A stretch of 64,000 nt of DNA, taken from NCBI GenBank assembly GCA_029582155.1, contig CM055901.1, positions 53,077,206 through 53,141,205 of the forward strand, read 5' to 3'. Of this stretch, positions 34,793 through 49,530 are shown in pieces. The notes below the pieces were generated by a model that saw only the letters and a program-made list of their open reading frames with translations, searched no databases and was not told where the DNA came from. How positions within the stretch are numbered: position 1 is the stretch's first letter; the number at the start of each line of letters is the position of its first letter. The DNA comes from Panopea generosa (Eukaryota > Mollusca > Bivalvia > Adapedonta > Hiatellidae). The position numbers were made by a program, and so were the translations under genes.

Positions 34793-35292
34793 AGATTATA
34801 CAAGTCATGCGTATGGTTGTAAAACTACACAAGGCGTTTATACGATTATACGAGTCATGCGTATGGTTGTAAAACTACACAAGGCGGTTATACGATTATA
34901 CGAGTCATGCGCGTGGTTGTAAAACTACACAAGGCGGTTATACGATTATACGAGTCATGCGATCATACGAGTCATGCGTGTGGTTGTAAAACTACACAAG
35001 GCGGTTATACGATTAAACGAGTCATGCGTATGGTTGTAAAACTACACAAGGCGGTTATGCGATAATACGAGTCATGCGTATGGTTGTAAAACTACACAAG
35101 GCGGTTATACGATTATACGAGTCATGCGTATGGTTGTAAAACTACACAAGGCGGTTATACGATTATACGAGTCATGCGTATGGTTGTTAAACTACACAAG
35201 GCGGTTATACGATAATACGAGCCATGCGTATGGTTGTAAATCTACACAAGGCGGTTATACGATTATACAAGTCATGCGTATGGTTGTAAAAC
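34793..35292 (+). repeat. 50-bp minisatellite, about 10 copies
   Basis: The unit is about 50 bp with the words GTCATGCGTATGGTTGTAAAA, CTACACAAGGCGGTTATACG and ATTATACGA. The copies are highly similar. One truncated insert (GTCATGCGATCATACGA, about 34956) interrupts the phase. A short ORF at 35124-35360 is a product of the repeat. Confidence 0.9.
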
Positions 35293-35786
35293 TTCTAAAG
35301 GTTAAAACGACTTCAAGTAGGAATGATGTGAGAAAAAAAGAACAATTTGCTGTCGGTTAAAAGAGTCGGAATTGATAAAACAAAGGAAAAGTAAACTGTA
35401 TTAAACATTCCATTGAAGTAACTCTAGACTACACAATCGCCATCGTCACTGATGCCATTGTCTAACTATTTACTTCACACACTCGTTACAATATTGGATA
35501 GGGAACATTCTTAAGGTAATACAGATGCGTATACCCTACGGTATAACATTTTTATTATATCGAAGACTTAATGCAAAAACAATCTATCTCAACATGTACA
35601 TAGAAAGTAAATCGATTTGTTTAGCACTTAGTTCCCGATATGCCAATCTAGAAGGCATTGTCAAAGGAGTGGCAAAAGCATTCGTTTAATTTATTTCGAG
35701 TATTGCTGTGAATATAATAGAATATTGGTTTCATTTCTTTTTTTTTAATAAAATGTTTCTCTATAACACCTGAGCGCCGTTTGTTG

Positions 35787-36004
35787 CAGATGTAAAACTG
35801 TGTATAATACTAATATCTGGATATGGAGCTTAGTATAGCTTCAGATGTAAAACTGTGTATAATACTTATGTCTGGATATTGAGATTAGTATAGCTTCAGA
35901 TGTAAAACTGTGTATAATGATTATGTCTGGATATGGAGATTAGTATAGCTTCAGATGTAAAACTGTGTATAATACTAATGTCTGGATATGAAGATTAGTA
36001 TATA
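35787..36004 (+). repeat. 55-bp tandem repeat, four copies
   Basis: The unit is AGATGTAAAACTGTGTATAA followed by TACTAATGTCTGGATATGGA and GATTAGTATAGCTTC. There are four nearly identical copies, the last one truncated. Confidence 0.9.
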
Positions 36005-36996
36005 CTTCTAAAATGTTTATTTATCGGCATTTTGATATTTCAGATTATTAAAAAATGTTTGAAAATATTGATTTATTGTTATGAATTATTAATGTTTTAG
36101 TTCAGTTTAAACAATGTTTTGTACAATATATATTATACAAGTAACAGCAGTAAAGTCATACATTTAACACATTATGTGGAAAGGATACCAAAAAAATCCG
36201 GAGTTTGTGTAAATCTGCTTCCGTAACAATTATATTGATTGTATCATATTGTTCCGTACTTATTTTAGTTATTTCAAAATATGTATCAAATAAGCAAAAA
36301 TAACACATTAGTTTATTTAGAATATTTCAAGTTATTAAAATACAATGAGAGAAAGCGACTTCACTTATTTTTCCTTTATCGGTCCATTCAGATACAGGAG
36401 ATAGGTGTTTTGCATGTTCGTGTTTATTTATGTAATACATTTTATCGTAATCATACCACCGAATGCATTAAAATCATGATAATAATATATTTATTGCTAT
36501 TGCTATATTGTTTTATTTCAAAGTATTTATAACAAATTTGAAACTTTTGAAAATGTTTATCTATTGTTAAATATTTATCCATTGCTATTGTTTTGAAATG
36601 TGTTTACACTCTTTGATATGCTTGTCAGCCAATCGTATCTAATAACAATATAAATATGAATTGTAGTTTGAGGCAATAGCATATATTAATTTGCATACTA
36701 TGTGACTTTGCAATTAGTGCGCAGTGAGATGATGGCAAACGTTTCACTTAAAACTCAAATAAACTACATCAATACAAGCATTATTACTACTCACTAAAAA
36801 GTTAAAGTCGGTCAGCATACACGTTTACAAAACCAAAATTTGAAATAGTTAATGAAGAGGGAATACGCAACTGAAAGGATGGCTGACCTAAAATAATAAC
36901 TAAAATAATAGTTATTGGCAATATATTGTGTCATAATTAAACAAATATTTGTCTAATTAGAGACTTGACATTTAATGAAAATAGCCACTACAATAA
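36005..36996. other. AT-rich intronic DNA
   Basis: An 83-residue plus-strand ORF at 36281-36532 has no recognisable motif. Nothing else was seen. Confidence 0.35.
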
Positions 36997-36998
36997 CA

Positions 36999-37066
<68 letters not shown>

Positions 37067-37067
37067 C
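36997..37067 (+). repeat. (ACGC)n microsatellite
   Basis: About 17 uninterrupted ACGC repeats. This is the most CpG-dense point in the window (one CpG every four bases). Confidence 0.9.
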
Positions 37068-38630
37068 AAGGAGTTTTAACATAATCATACTAGGGAAAAT
37101 GCAAACTTACAGAAATTGTTACAATAAGGATTACCACACAAACATTGCAAAACCTTAACTGCCTACATATATAACCTCGCTCCTTCGATGGTCCATATCA
37201 CGAAACGAGCAGGTGTATACAAAACCAGCTCTACCTGACTATCCTCTTGTAAATATGACATCGTGTATGCGTGATCTACATATAGAACGGTTCAGGTATA
37301 TGTGAATGACGTGCGCTGATGTACTTGATGGCTTTAAAGAATCCAAAGTAGCACTATACTACTAATTAAGACAATGGCAAAACGAATAAAAGATGACGTA
37401 TAAAACGCCATTAGTTACTTATTAAGTTTTATTTTCGTAGATCTTCAAAACGTTACATTATACATAATTAAAACAAAGTAATTGTCAGACATGCGTATAA
37501 TTCGAGGATATTGAGCCGCAAGTATGCACAAGCACAACCAATATGTACGAGAAGTTTACAGCGTGGTACAAATAAGCTATGACGGCGACAGGCTCCGCTC
37601 GACGAAAACATTTTTAACAATTTATCGAAAGTCGCAAACCAGATTGTGTCTCCCGCTTGGAACCCTTAAGTATGTACCAGTGAGCAGTAAATGTTCCTAT
37701 TGAGTAGCCGAATTGGCGACTGTACTGCTGCTATAAATCAGATCTATATAACGACCGCTTTGGTAATAGGAGACTAAGCCCATGCTGGGCAGGTTTATAT
37801 GACTGATTTATGGACGATAAGGATAAAACGTATACTTCGGTAATTACAGATATTGTTTTTAAAGAAAAAGAGATATGCAAAACGTTTTCTTTTATTTGAA
37901 AATCGATTCAATCGGACTTTAATTTATTCTAATCGTTTGAAAGTAAGACATTGCAACTACATAAAAGAATAAAAATGAATGAAAAATGTCTCGTCTCTAA
38001 AATCGATGAGCATGCCAAAATAAACGACATATGATCCGCCTCGTTCAAAGGACTTTCTGTAATCAATGATTTATAGTGAGAACATCAGGAAAAATACGCT
38101 ATCAATGTTTTCCATCAAAATGTTTTTAAAATGGCAAAGTTGAAACTCTCATTATCACTATTAAATAAAATTTGGATGACTTAGTATATCATATTTACCA
38201 AAATGTGACCACACCGATATTTAAATCGGAATGCTAAACTTGAAACGAAATATTCATTCTAAAAGTAGACAGCACTGAAATACTGCAAATTACCTTCGCA
38301 TCGTCTTTTGGACTCTTTCTAGGATTAAACAATTTTTACTACGTGAACACCTTTATAACGGATATATCGGCATAATGTATTGGAAACAAATGCTTATAAC
38401 CAATTATAAAATTTTGAAAAAGGATTATCAATTCCCTTTAAACTGTTGGGAAAATAGCTAACACTATTTAAGTGTATTTATTTGCACGGGCATGAGCAGT
38501 TCATTTAAAACCGTGCGTTTTTATCGATTTCTAAGTTACGAATATTTTCTAACGAAACGAGAATTCATTAAATTGGCATCAACAATGATGTTTTAATAGC
38601 TTTGTTAATCTTATAAAAACACAGAGCAAA
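37068..38630. other. Intronic DNA with no recognised feature
   Basis: A less AT-rich patch at about 37180-37780 shows no open frame of length and no tRNA-like box. No exon or element was recognised. Confidence 0.35.
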
Positions 38631-41600
38631 CAGAAGATACTTGATTATATATATCACTAGTACCCTCTTACACAAACAGAAGGTACTTCGTTATATACAT
38701 CACTAGTACCCATTTACACAAACAGATGATACTTCGTTATATATATCACTAGTACCCATATACACAAACAGATGATACTTCGTTATATATATCACTAGTA
38801 CCCACTTACACAAACAGATGATACTTCGTTATATACATCACTAGTGCCAACTTACACAAACAGATGATACTTAGTTATATACATCACTCGAACCCACATA
38901 CACAAATAGATAGTACTTCGTTTTATACATCACTATTACCCACATACACACACAGATGGTACTTAGTTATATACATCACTAGTACCCACATATACAAACA
39001 GATGGTACTTTGTTATATACATTACTAGTACCCACATATACAAACAGAAGGTACTTCGTTATATACATCACTAGTACCCACTTACACAAACAGATGATAC
39101 TTAGTTAAATACATCACTAGTACCCATATACACAAACAGATGGTACTTCGTTATATACATCACTAGTACACACTTACATAAACAGATGATACTTAGTTAT
39201 ATACATCACTAGTACCCACTTACATAAACAGATGATACTTAGTTATATACATCACTAGTACCCACATACACAAACAGATGGTACTTTGTTATATACATCA
39301 CTAGTACCAACTTACACAAACAGATGATACTTCGTTATATACATCACTAGTGCCAACTTACACAAACAGATGATACTTAGTTATATACATCACTCGAACC
39401 CACATACACAAATAGATAGTACTTCGTTTTATACATCACTATTACCCACATACACACACAGATGGTACTTAGTTATATACATCACTAGTACCCACATATA
39501 CAAACAGATGGTACTTTGTTATATACATCACTCGAACCCACATACACAAATAGATAATACTTCGTTATATACATCACTATTACCCACATACACAAATAGA
39601 TGGTACATCGTTATATACATCCGTAGTGCCCACTTACACAAACAAAAGTTACGTCGTTATATGCATCACTTGTACCCACTTACACAAACAGAAGATACTT
39701 CGTTATATACATCACTAGTGCCCACCTACACAAATAGATGGTACTTCATTATATACACCCGTATTACCAACTTACACAAATAAAAGTTACTTCGTTATAT
39801 ACATCACTAGTACCAACTTACACAAACAGAAGACACTACGTTATATACATCACTAGTACCCACATACATAAACATGTGATACTTCGTCATAAACATAACT
39901 AGTACCCACTTACATAAACAGATAGTATTTCGTTACATACGTCACTAGTAACCACTTACATCACAAACAGGTGATACTTTGTTATATACATCAATAGTAC
40001 CCACATATACAAACAGGTGATACTTCGTTAAATACAACACTTGTACCCACCAACACAAACAGGTGATACTTCGTTATATACATCACTAGTACCAACTTAG
40101 ACAAACAGATGATACTTCGTTATATACATCACTAGTACCGACATACACAAACAGGTGATACTTCGTTATATACAACACTAGTACCCACCTACACAAACCG
40201 GTGATACTTTGTTATATACATCACTAGTACCCACTTACACAAACAGAAGAAACTTCGTTATATACATCACTAGTACCAACTTACACAAACAGACTAAACT
40301 TCGTTATATACATCACTAGTGCCAACTTAAACAAACATATGATACTTCGTTATATACATCACTAGTACCGACATACACAAACAGGTGATATTTCGTTATA
40401 TACAACACTAGTACCCACCTACACAAACAGGTGATACTTCGTTTTATACATCACTATTACCCACATACACACACAGATGGTACTTAGTTATATACATCAC
40501 TAGTACCCACATATACAAACAGATGGTACTTTGTTATATACATCACTCGAACCCACATACACAAATAGATAATACTTCGTTAAAACATCACTAGTACCCA
40601 CTTACACAAACAGATGATACTTCGTTATAAACATCACTAGTACCCACCTACACAAACAGACGATACTTCGTTATATACATCACTAGTACCCACCTACACA
40701 AACAGATGATACTTCGTTATATACATCACTAGTACCCACTTACACAAACAGATGATACTTCGTTATAAACATCACTAGTACCAACTTAAACAAACAGATG
40801 ATACTTCGTTAAATACATCACTAGTACCCACCTACACACACAGATGATACTTCGTTATATACATCACTAGTACCCACCTACATAAACAGATGATACTTCG
40901 TTAAATACATCACTAGTACCCACCTACACAAACAGATGATACTTCGTTATATACATCACTAGTACCAACTTAAACAAACAGATGATACTTCGTTAAATAC
41001 ATCACTAGTACCCACTTACACAAACAGATGATACTTTGTTATAAACATCACTAGTACCCACCTACACAAACAGACGATACTTCGTTATATACATCACTAG
41101 TACCCACCTACACAAACAGACGAGACTTCGTTATATACATCACTAGTACCCACCTACTCAAACAGGTGATACTTCGTTATATACATCACTAGTACCCACT
41201 TACACAAACAGGTGATACTTCGTTATATACACCACTAGTACCAACTTACACAAACAGATGATACTTCGTTATATACATCACCAGTACCAACTTACACAAA
41301 CAGATGATACTTCGTTATATACATCACTAGTACCCACATACACAAACAGATGGTACTTTGTTATATACATCACTCGAACCCACATACACAAATAGATAGT
41401 ACTTCGTTTTATACATCACTATTACCCACATACACACACAGATGGTACTTCGTTATATACATCACTAGTACCCACATATACAAACAGATGGTACTTTGTT
41501 ATATACATCACTCGAACCCACATAAACAAATAGATAATACTTCGTTATATACATCACTATTACCCACATACACAAATAGATGGTACATCGTTATATACAT

Positions 41601-44600
41601 CCGTAGTGCCCACTTACACAAACAAAAGTTACGTCGTTATATGCATCACTTGTACCCACTTACACAAACAGAAGATACTTCGTTATATACATCACTAGTA
41701 CCCACTTACACAAACAGATGATACTTCGTTATATACATCACTAGTACCCACATACACAAACAGATGATACTTCGTTATATACATCACTAGTACCCACTTA
41801 CACAAACAGATGATACTTCGTTATATATATAACTAGTACCCACCTACACACACAGATGATACTTCGTTATATACATCACTAATACCCATATACACAAACA
41901 GATGATACTTCGTTATATACATCACTAGTACCCACTTACATAAACAGATGATACTTTGTTATATACATCACTAGTACCCACCTACACACACAGATGATAC
42001 TTAGTTATATACATCACAAGTACCCACTTACACAAACAGATGATACTTCGTTATATATATCACTAGTACCCACCTACACACACAGATGATACTTCGTTAT
42101 ATACATCACTAATACCCATATACACAAACAGATGATACTTCGTTATATACATCACTAGTACCCACTTACATAAACAGATGGTACTTTGTTATATACACCA
42201 CTAGTACCCACTTACACAAACAGATGATACTTAGTTATATACATCACTAGTACCCACTTACACAAACAGATGATACTTAGTTATATACATCACTAGTACC
42301 CACTTACACAAACAGATGGTACTTTGTTATATACACCACTAGTACCCACTTACACAAACAGATGATACTTTGTTATATACATCACTAGTACCCACATACA
42401 CAAACAGATGATACTTCGTTATATACATCACTAGTACCCACATACACAAACAGATGATACTTTGTTATATACATCACTAGTACCCACTTACACAAACAGA
42501 TGATACTTTGTTATATACATCACTAGTACCCACTTACACAAACAGATGATACTTAGTTATATACACCACTAGTATCCACATACACAAACAGATGATACTT
42601 CGTTATATACATCACTAGTACCCACTTACACAAACAGATGATACTTCGTTATATATATCACTAGTACCCACCTACACACACAGATGATACTTCGTTATAT
42701 ACATCACTAATACCCATATACACAAACAGATGATACTTCGTTATATACATCACTAGTACCCACTTACATAAACAGATGATACTTTGTTATATACATCACT
42801 AGTACCCACTTACACAAACAGATGATACTTAGTTATATACACCACTAGTACCCACTTACACAAACAGATGGTACTTTGTTATATACACCACTAGTACCCA
42901 CTTACACAAACAGATGGTACTTTGTTATATACATCACTAGTACCCACTTACACAAACAGATGGTACTTCGTTATATACATCACTAGCACCCACTTACACA
43001 AACAGATGATACTTTGTTATATACATCACTAGTACCCACATACACAAACAGATGATACTTCGTTATATACATCACTAGTACCCATTTACACAAACAGATG
43101 ATACTTCGTTATATATATCACTAGTACCCATATACACAAACAGATGATACTTCGTTATATATATCACTAGTACCCACTTACACAAACAGATGATACTTAA
43201 TTAAATACATCACTAGTACCCATATACACAAACAGATGGTACGTCGTTATATGCATCACTTGTACCCACTTACACAAACAGAAGATACTTCGTTATATAC
43301 ATCACTAGTGCCCACCTACACAAATAGATGGTACTTCATTATATACACCCGTATTACCAACTTACACAAATAAAAGTTACTTCGTTATATACATCACTAG
43401 TACCAACTTACACAAACAGAAGACACTACGTTATATACATCACTAGTACCCACATACATAAACATGTGATACTTCGTCATAAACATAACTAGTACCCACT
43501 TACATAAACAGATAGTATTTCGTTACATACGTCACTAGTAACCACTTACATCACAAACAGGTGATACTTTGTTATATACATCAATAGTACCCACATATAC
43601 AAACAGGTGATACTTCGTTAAATACAACACTTGTACCCACCAACACAAACAGGTGATACTTCGTTATATACATCACTAGTACCAACTTAGACAAACAGAT
43701 GATACTTCGTTATATACATCACTAGTACCGACATACACAAACAGGTGATACTTCGTTATATACAACACTAGTACCCACCTACACAAACCGGTGATACTTT
43801 GTTATATACATCACTAGTACCCACTTACACAAACAGAAGAAACTTCGTTATATACATCACTAGTGCCAACTTAAACAAACAGATGATACTTCGTTATATA
43901 CATCACTAGTACCAACTTACACAAACAGACTAAACTTCGTTATATACATCACTAGTGCCAACTTAAACAAACATATGATACTTCGTTATATACATCACTA
44001 GTACCGACATACACAAACAGGTGATATTTCGTTATATACAACACTAGTACCCACCTACACAAACAGGTGATACTTCGTTATATACATCACTAGTACCAAC
44101 TTAAACAAACAGATGATACATCGTTAAATACATCACAAGAACCCATCTACACAAACAGGTGATACTTCTTTATATACATCACTAGTACCAACTTAAACAA
44201 ACAGATGATACTTCGTTAAAACATCACTAGTACCCAGTTACACAAATAGATGATACTTCGTTATAAACATCACTAGTACCCACCTACACAAACAGACGAT
44301 ACTTCGTTATATACATCACTAGTACCCACCTACACAAACAGATGATACTTCGTTATATACATCACTAGTACCCACTTACACAAACAGATGATACTTCGTT
44401 ATAAACATCACTAGTACCAACTTAAACAAACAGATGATACTTCGTTAAATACATCACTAGTACCCACCTACACACACAGATGATACTTCGTTATATACAT
44501 CACTAGTACCCACCTACACAAACAGATGATACTTCGTTAAATACATCACTAGTACCCACCTACACAAACAGATGATACTTCGTTATATACATCACTAGTA

Positions 44601-45372
44601 CCAACTTAAACAAACAGATGATACTTCGTTAAATACATCACTAGTACCCACTTACACAAACAGATGATACTTCGTTATAAACATTACTAGTACCCACCTA
44701 CACAAACAGACGATACTTCGTTATATACATCACTAGTACCCACCTACACAAACAGACGAGACTTCGTTATATACATCATTAGTACCCACCTACTCAAACA
44801 GGTGATACTTCGTTATATACATCACTAGTACCCACTTACACAAACAGGTGATACTTCGTTATATACACCACTAGTACCAACTTACACAAACAGATGATAC
44901 TTCGTTATATACATCACTAGTACCAACTTACACAAACAGATGATACTTCGTTATATACATCACTAGTACCAACTTACACAAACAGATGATACTTCGTTAT
45001 ATACATCACTAGTACCCACTTACACAAACAGGTGATACTTCGTCCTATACATCACTAGTACCAACTTACACAAACAGATGATACTTCATTATATACATCA
45101 CTATTACCCACTTACACAAACAGATGAAACTTCATTATATACATCACTATTACCAACTTACACAAACAGATGATACTTCGTTATATACATCACTAGTACC
45201 CACTTACACAAACAGAAGATTCTATGTTATATACATAACTAGCACCAATTTACACAAACAGAAGATACTTCATTATATACATCACTATTACCCACTTACA
45301 CAAACAGATGATACTTCGTTATATACATCACTAATACCCACTTACACAAAAAAGTACATCGTTATATACGTA
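38630..45372 (+). repeat. Large 46-bp satellite array, about 146 copies
   Basis: The consensus unit is 46 bp: TACTTCGTTATATACATCAC, then TAGTACCCACTTACACAAAC, then AGATGA. Variation is concentrated at a few positions (CCCA/CCAA, CTTA/CATA/CCTA, ATGA/GTGA/AAGA). The period is not a multiple of three, but three units give 138 bp without stops in some variants, so ORFs of 90-137 residues appear (39370, 41350, 45124); they are not genes. Kilobase-scale blocks are duplicated inside the array: variants at about 39.63-41.34 kb recur at about 43.24-44.98 kb. The array lies in the presumed GPCR intron. Confidence 0.95.
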
Positions 45373-48025
45373 AAAAGAAAAATAGTACTTAATTAAACAA
45401 AACGACTTTTGACAGCGTTTACAATTGCACACATACCAAATATTGCACTCATACCAAATGATATTTTGAAGATTTTTCAAAATATCCTCAGGCAAATATT
45501 GAAATATTTGAAGTTTTTTCAGTTAATATTTGAACCACCGGTACACTTGATGGTAGAACAATGGCTGCAATCTCCCTTCACCTCCTATGAGATTTCTGAA
45601 AAATTAAAAAAGTACTTTAAAAGTGAAACTCAATTTATTTGTTAAGGCTTTGAATCAAGGCAATATTTGATAATGTATACGTGTAGAAAAGTGTAGCACA
45701 AGTATTACATACACCGAAACATACGAGTGTCTAGTGAGCTTTAATGTCACGATAGATAGGGTTGCTTGTTATGACATGAATCATGGATCTAATCAATGTC
45801 CTGTCACATAGGTCTGTCTTATTTAATTACATTACAGAACGTGACAAACTCATGGTCTGGTCACGACTGTCAATTAAAGGTGGAAATGATCATTTTTTTT
45901 ACCCGAGTGGCAGACTGGTTGAAGCGTTAGAACCGTCTTTATTCCGAGACAAACGACAAGATTAAAGTCGCATCATTAGCGAAACAGTCGACGCAATCTC
46001 AGTTATGTGTCCACCTATCTTCCAATCATTTTAAGTTTCTTGCATGTGTATAGCCATTAACATATATAAAGCATTATGAAGAGATGTTAAAATGCATTAT
46101 GTGATGTTATTAACGACTTATAGTAATTTCCGTTTCCATGTGGTTGATATTATATAATTATTATGCAAAAAAACGTTATTTCAAATAGTTTTAATTACAA
46201 ACTTTCAAGAAACAGCATTGGACACTTTTAAAATGGTTTCTTGTTTGTATAAGTGGTGACCATGTAAGATTAATTCTAAAATCCGAAAAGATTTTCTAAA
46301 GATAATTATTATTGCCGGCTTTCCCCCCCAGTTAATTGCCAGTACATTTGTTAATCAAACGTATACGTGATAATTGGACATTTCACAAAGATCTGCAGTT
46401 TTCTTTGTAGGGTAATTATCCTGTAATTATTATGTAATTATTATGAATATTAATTATGTTTTTATTACTTTGATGGCGGTGAATTGAATTCTTTTGATCA
46501 TCATAAACTTTCTTTATTTAATACAAGCTGTTTAATCTTGGTTTATTAATGACATCAATTAATGAGATGGTTTATTAATGATATCAAGTTGTAAAACTTA
46601 TAATTAAAAAACAAAAAAAATTATACTGTTCGGACGTAAAATATAATTTGACACGATAATGGCTGTAACAATTCACGTAAAAGAAGAAGATTTGCCGTGT
46701 AACCGCGTAAATAATGATATGCATGTAACAATTAAAATGTAACAGCGAAACAATGTAAATTGTGTTATATTATATGTAACAATGTACGTATTGATATGTA
46801 AGTTACTAATTACAGTATTACAGTGTATATAACAATTTCAGTTTGATAATTCCACTAGTGTGATAGATCATAGTTTCATCCTTGGCTAAGGTCAGCATAT
46901 CGATTATACAGTTTTCGTCAATAATCTTAATTCGTTATTTTCAATAAATGATACACAGTCAAAATAGTCAATAACAATCTTAAGCATATATTAATCATAA
47001 CGCATCAATTGTATAAGTATAATTATATATAAGTCACATTATATCATAAGGAATAAGACAGCTTATAAGAGAAACCCACTAAACATGCTTGTTATTATAC
47101 ATTCATTGTTAAATCTATAAATACTGAGCCACCGAGATTGCTTCACTGGCATATGATAGTTTTAAAACATTGATAAAAGTAACCCATCCACAAAAATATC
47201 TGAACCCAACATACTTGAAACCACACTTTTATTTCTAGTTTAACTTCAATGAAATTAATTGACAATGATATAAGAATATAATAGTTTATGATATGTTATT
47301 TTATTAAATTTCTATAATACTGTAATGCACCAGGCATATACCTGCCATAAGCTACTGCAGACTTCATATTCTATAATCAGACTACACATATACTGATGAA
47401 ACAATCAAGAGGATGTTTTTCTCCCTTTAAACAGTTAAAAAGCACATTATGCATTACAACGTGCACTGCTGGGAAGCCTTATGTTCATACATACCTGACA
47501 CCCAATGCGCTTTGTATGAGATGATTAACAATTATCAAACGCGCATACGTATACACAAAACATGATCAGCTTTGATATATGTACCGGATTCCAGAGTTAC
47601 ATCAATATAATACAAAGCAAGTTTTATACAGTTACTTTGAACGCTGCTAAAACAATCTAAATAACATGGTGAACGAAAGTCTGGTGTGGCATTCATGAAT
47701 TGCGGTATAAATGAGCCCAACAAACAAATGTTTAATGATTTTATATCGTAAAAGTAGTATGTACAAGAATATGCAATTAAATACATATTATGAATATAAA
47801 TAAATTCCGATATCCGTCCTTTCCTTATGGTGTTCATTCCCATATCAATGTTTTGGTATCCGAAAAGCCCAACATAATATATCCATATTCAAAATAAAAT
47901 AATGTCCAGGTGTTCTAATAAAACGATAGTTTAAAGTATCCAATAGTATATGTATTGAATAATTACACAAATACACAGTCCATTACATACGATAAAAATA
48001 CTTCTGACAAAAGTCAATATTTGCA
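45373..48025. other. AT-rich intronic DNA
   Basis: ORFs at 45409-45645, 45783-45965 and 47535-47843 (minus) show no motif. A cluster of the word TGTAACAAT and variants lies at 46660-46790. No exon was recognised. Confidence 0.35.
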
Positions 48026-49530
48026 CTTACATAAATGTACTACAATGTGCATGTATTGTTAGGATTATAGTACTTTGATCAATACACAATCTACACCAAC
48101 AGGCTTTGGACTCCAGTCTGTACCAGCGATATATGACCTTCAATATACAATATAAAACAACATAATGACACATGTCGACAAATCCTAATAGTCAACATTT
48201 ATTTGCACTTGCATAATTCATGATGTATTACTAGTATTACAGTACATAGACAAATACATAATCTGTACCAAGTGGTATTGGATTTCGGTCTGTACCGAGC
48301 AACTTTAACTGTTCAATATACAATATCCAAACGAAATATATACATGACAAAAATTAACTTTTGCACTTTATTACTGCATAATGTATTGTTATTCCCCTAA
48401 CTCTCCAAAATCTCAAATAATACCAAGAACATAATTATATGAGTTAATTTGATGTATGATAATTGCAGTATAGGAATTGGGTTTAACCGACTACACGTGT
48501 TTTTTTATATTAAAATATCTTATCATCAAAACCATACACTCTTACAAAATATAAATCCTAAGATTTAAACTATGAACAATACAATTTTGGTATTATCTGA
48601 AAGACCTTCTTACAAAACAAATAGGTCCGTAGTCGTCTGCTGTCCTCCGCTGAATAACTATTCAGTGCTTGCCGACTGCCCACATTGGCCAATTGTGACA
48701 TGACCATATAAACAAGTGAGATTTAACAAATCAGGAGAAATCATTTCCCGTCTAATTCACTTCGTTTCAAACGAGATGGAATTTATTTATTATTGTAGTA
48801 CATAAACAAATACAAAATCTGTACCATGCTGCCTTAGACTACGGTTTGTGCCTAGCGACATTAACTGTTCAATAAACACTAATAAACGGCATATACGAGT
48901 ATACCTGATAAACAATACATAATTGCCTTAAATAAGTACATAATGTATTACTACATTGTAAACATTTTATAGAATATAGACAATAAACTTAATCTGTACC
49001 AAGCTAAACGTACTCTAGTCTGCATCGATAAGCTTTAGTCGTTCTCTCTGTATATATCTGAAAAACCAACACAGCACTAGCACTTACATTAGTCAAACTG
49101 TATCATTAGTATTATAGTACTGATACATGTGAACTGTCCTTACAAAACATTCACAGTAAAAACAACATTTGAACTAATATAAAAAGTATTCATTATTCGT
49201 ATTACATTAATTATTTTTAAAAAAATGTACCCAGCGGCATTGGACTCGAGTCTGTACCAAGCGGCTTTAGGTTTCTCAATATACAATATCAAACGATATA
49301 CGTTTCCTGTTCAAAGCTTACATTTGCAGTTACATAACTAATATAATATATTATTATTAATATTATTATTATTATGATGACATTTCTTTGACAAATACAC
49401 GATCTGTTGACTACGGTCTGATATTTGCAAATAATATTCCATGTATTCTATTAGTATAACAGTGCATAGACATTAACATATCCCGTGTCTTGGACTCAGT
49501 CTATACTGAGCGGTTTTAGACTGTTCGAGC
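48026..49530 (+). repeat. Degenerate ~173-bp tandem repeat family
   Basis: A composite motif recurs with a spacing near 173 bp: ACTTACATAA, then GTATTA-TAGTATTATAGTA, then AAATACATAATCTGTACCAAG, then TTGGACTCCAGTCTGTACC, then CTGTTCAATATACAATAT. Clear anchors lie at about 48085, 48255, 48811, 48985, 49222 and 49395, with a weaker one near 49470. The gap between 48255 and 48811 is explained by an insert of about 380 bp at 48413-48795. The copies are old and diverged. Confidence 0.7.

Noticed and set aside
34793-35292. CRISPR-like regular repeats
   Set aside because: The units are contiguous without unique spacers, in a eukaryotic context.
39370-41721. ORFs of 123 and 137 residues with similar sequence
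   Set aside because: Read from duplicated variant blocks of the 46-bp satellite. They end by chance and show no gene structure.
45890-45960. tRNA-like A box (GAGTGGCAGACTGGTTGAAGCG)
   Set aside because: No B box follows at the expected distance, so a SINE could not be supported.
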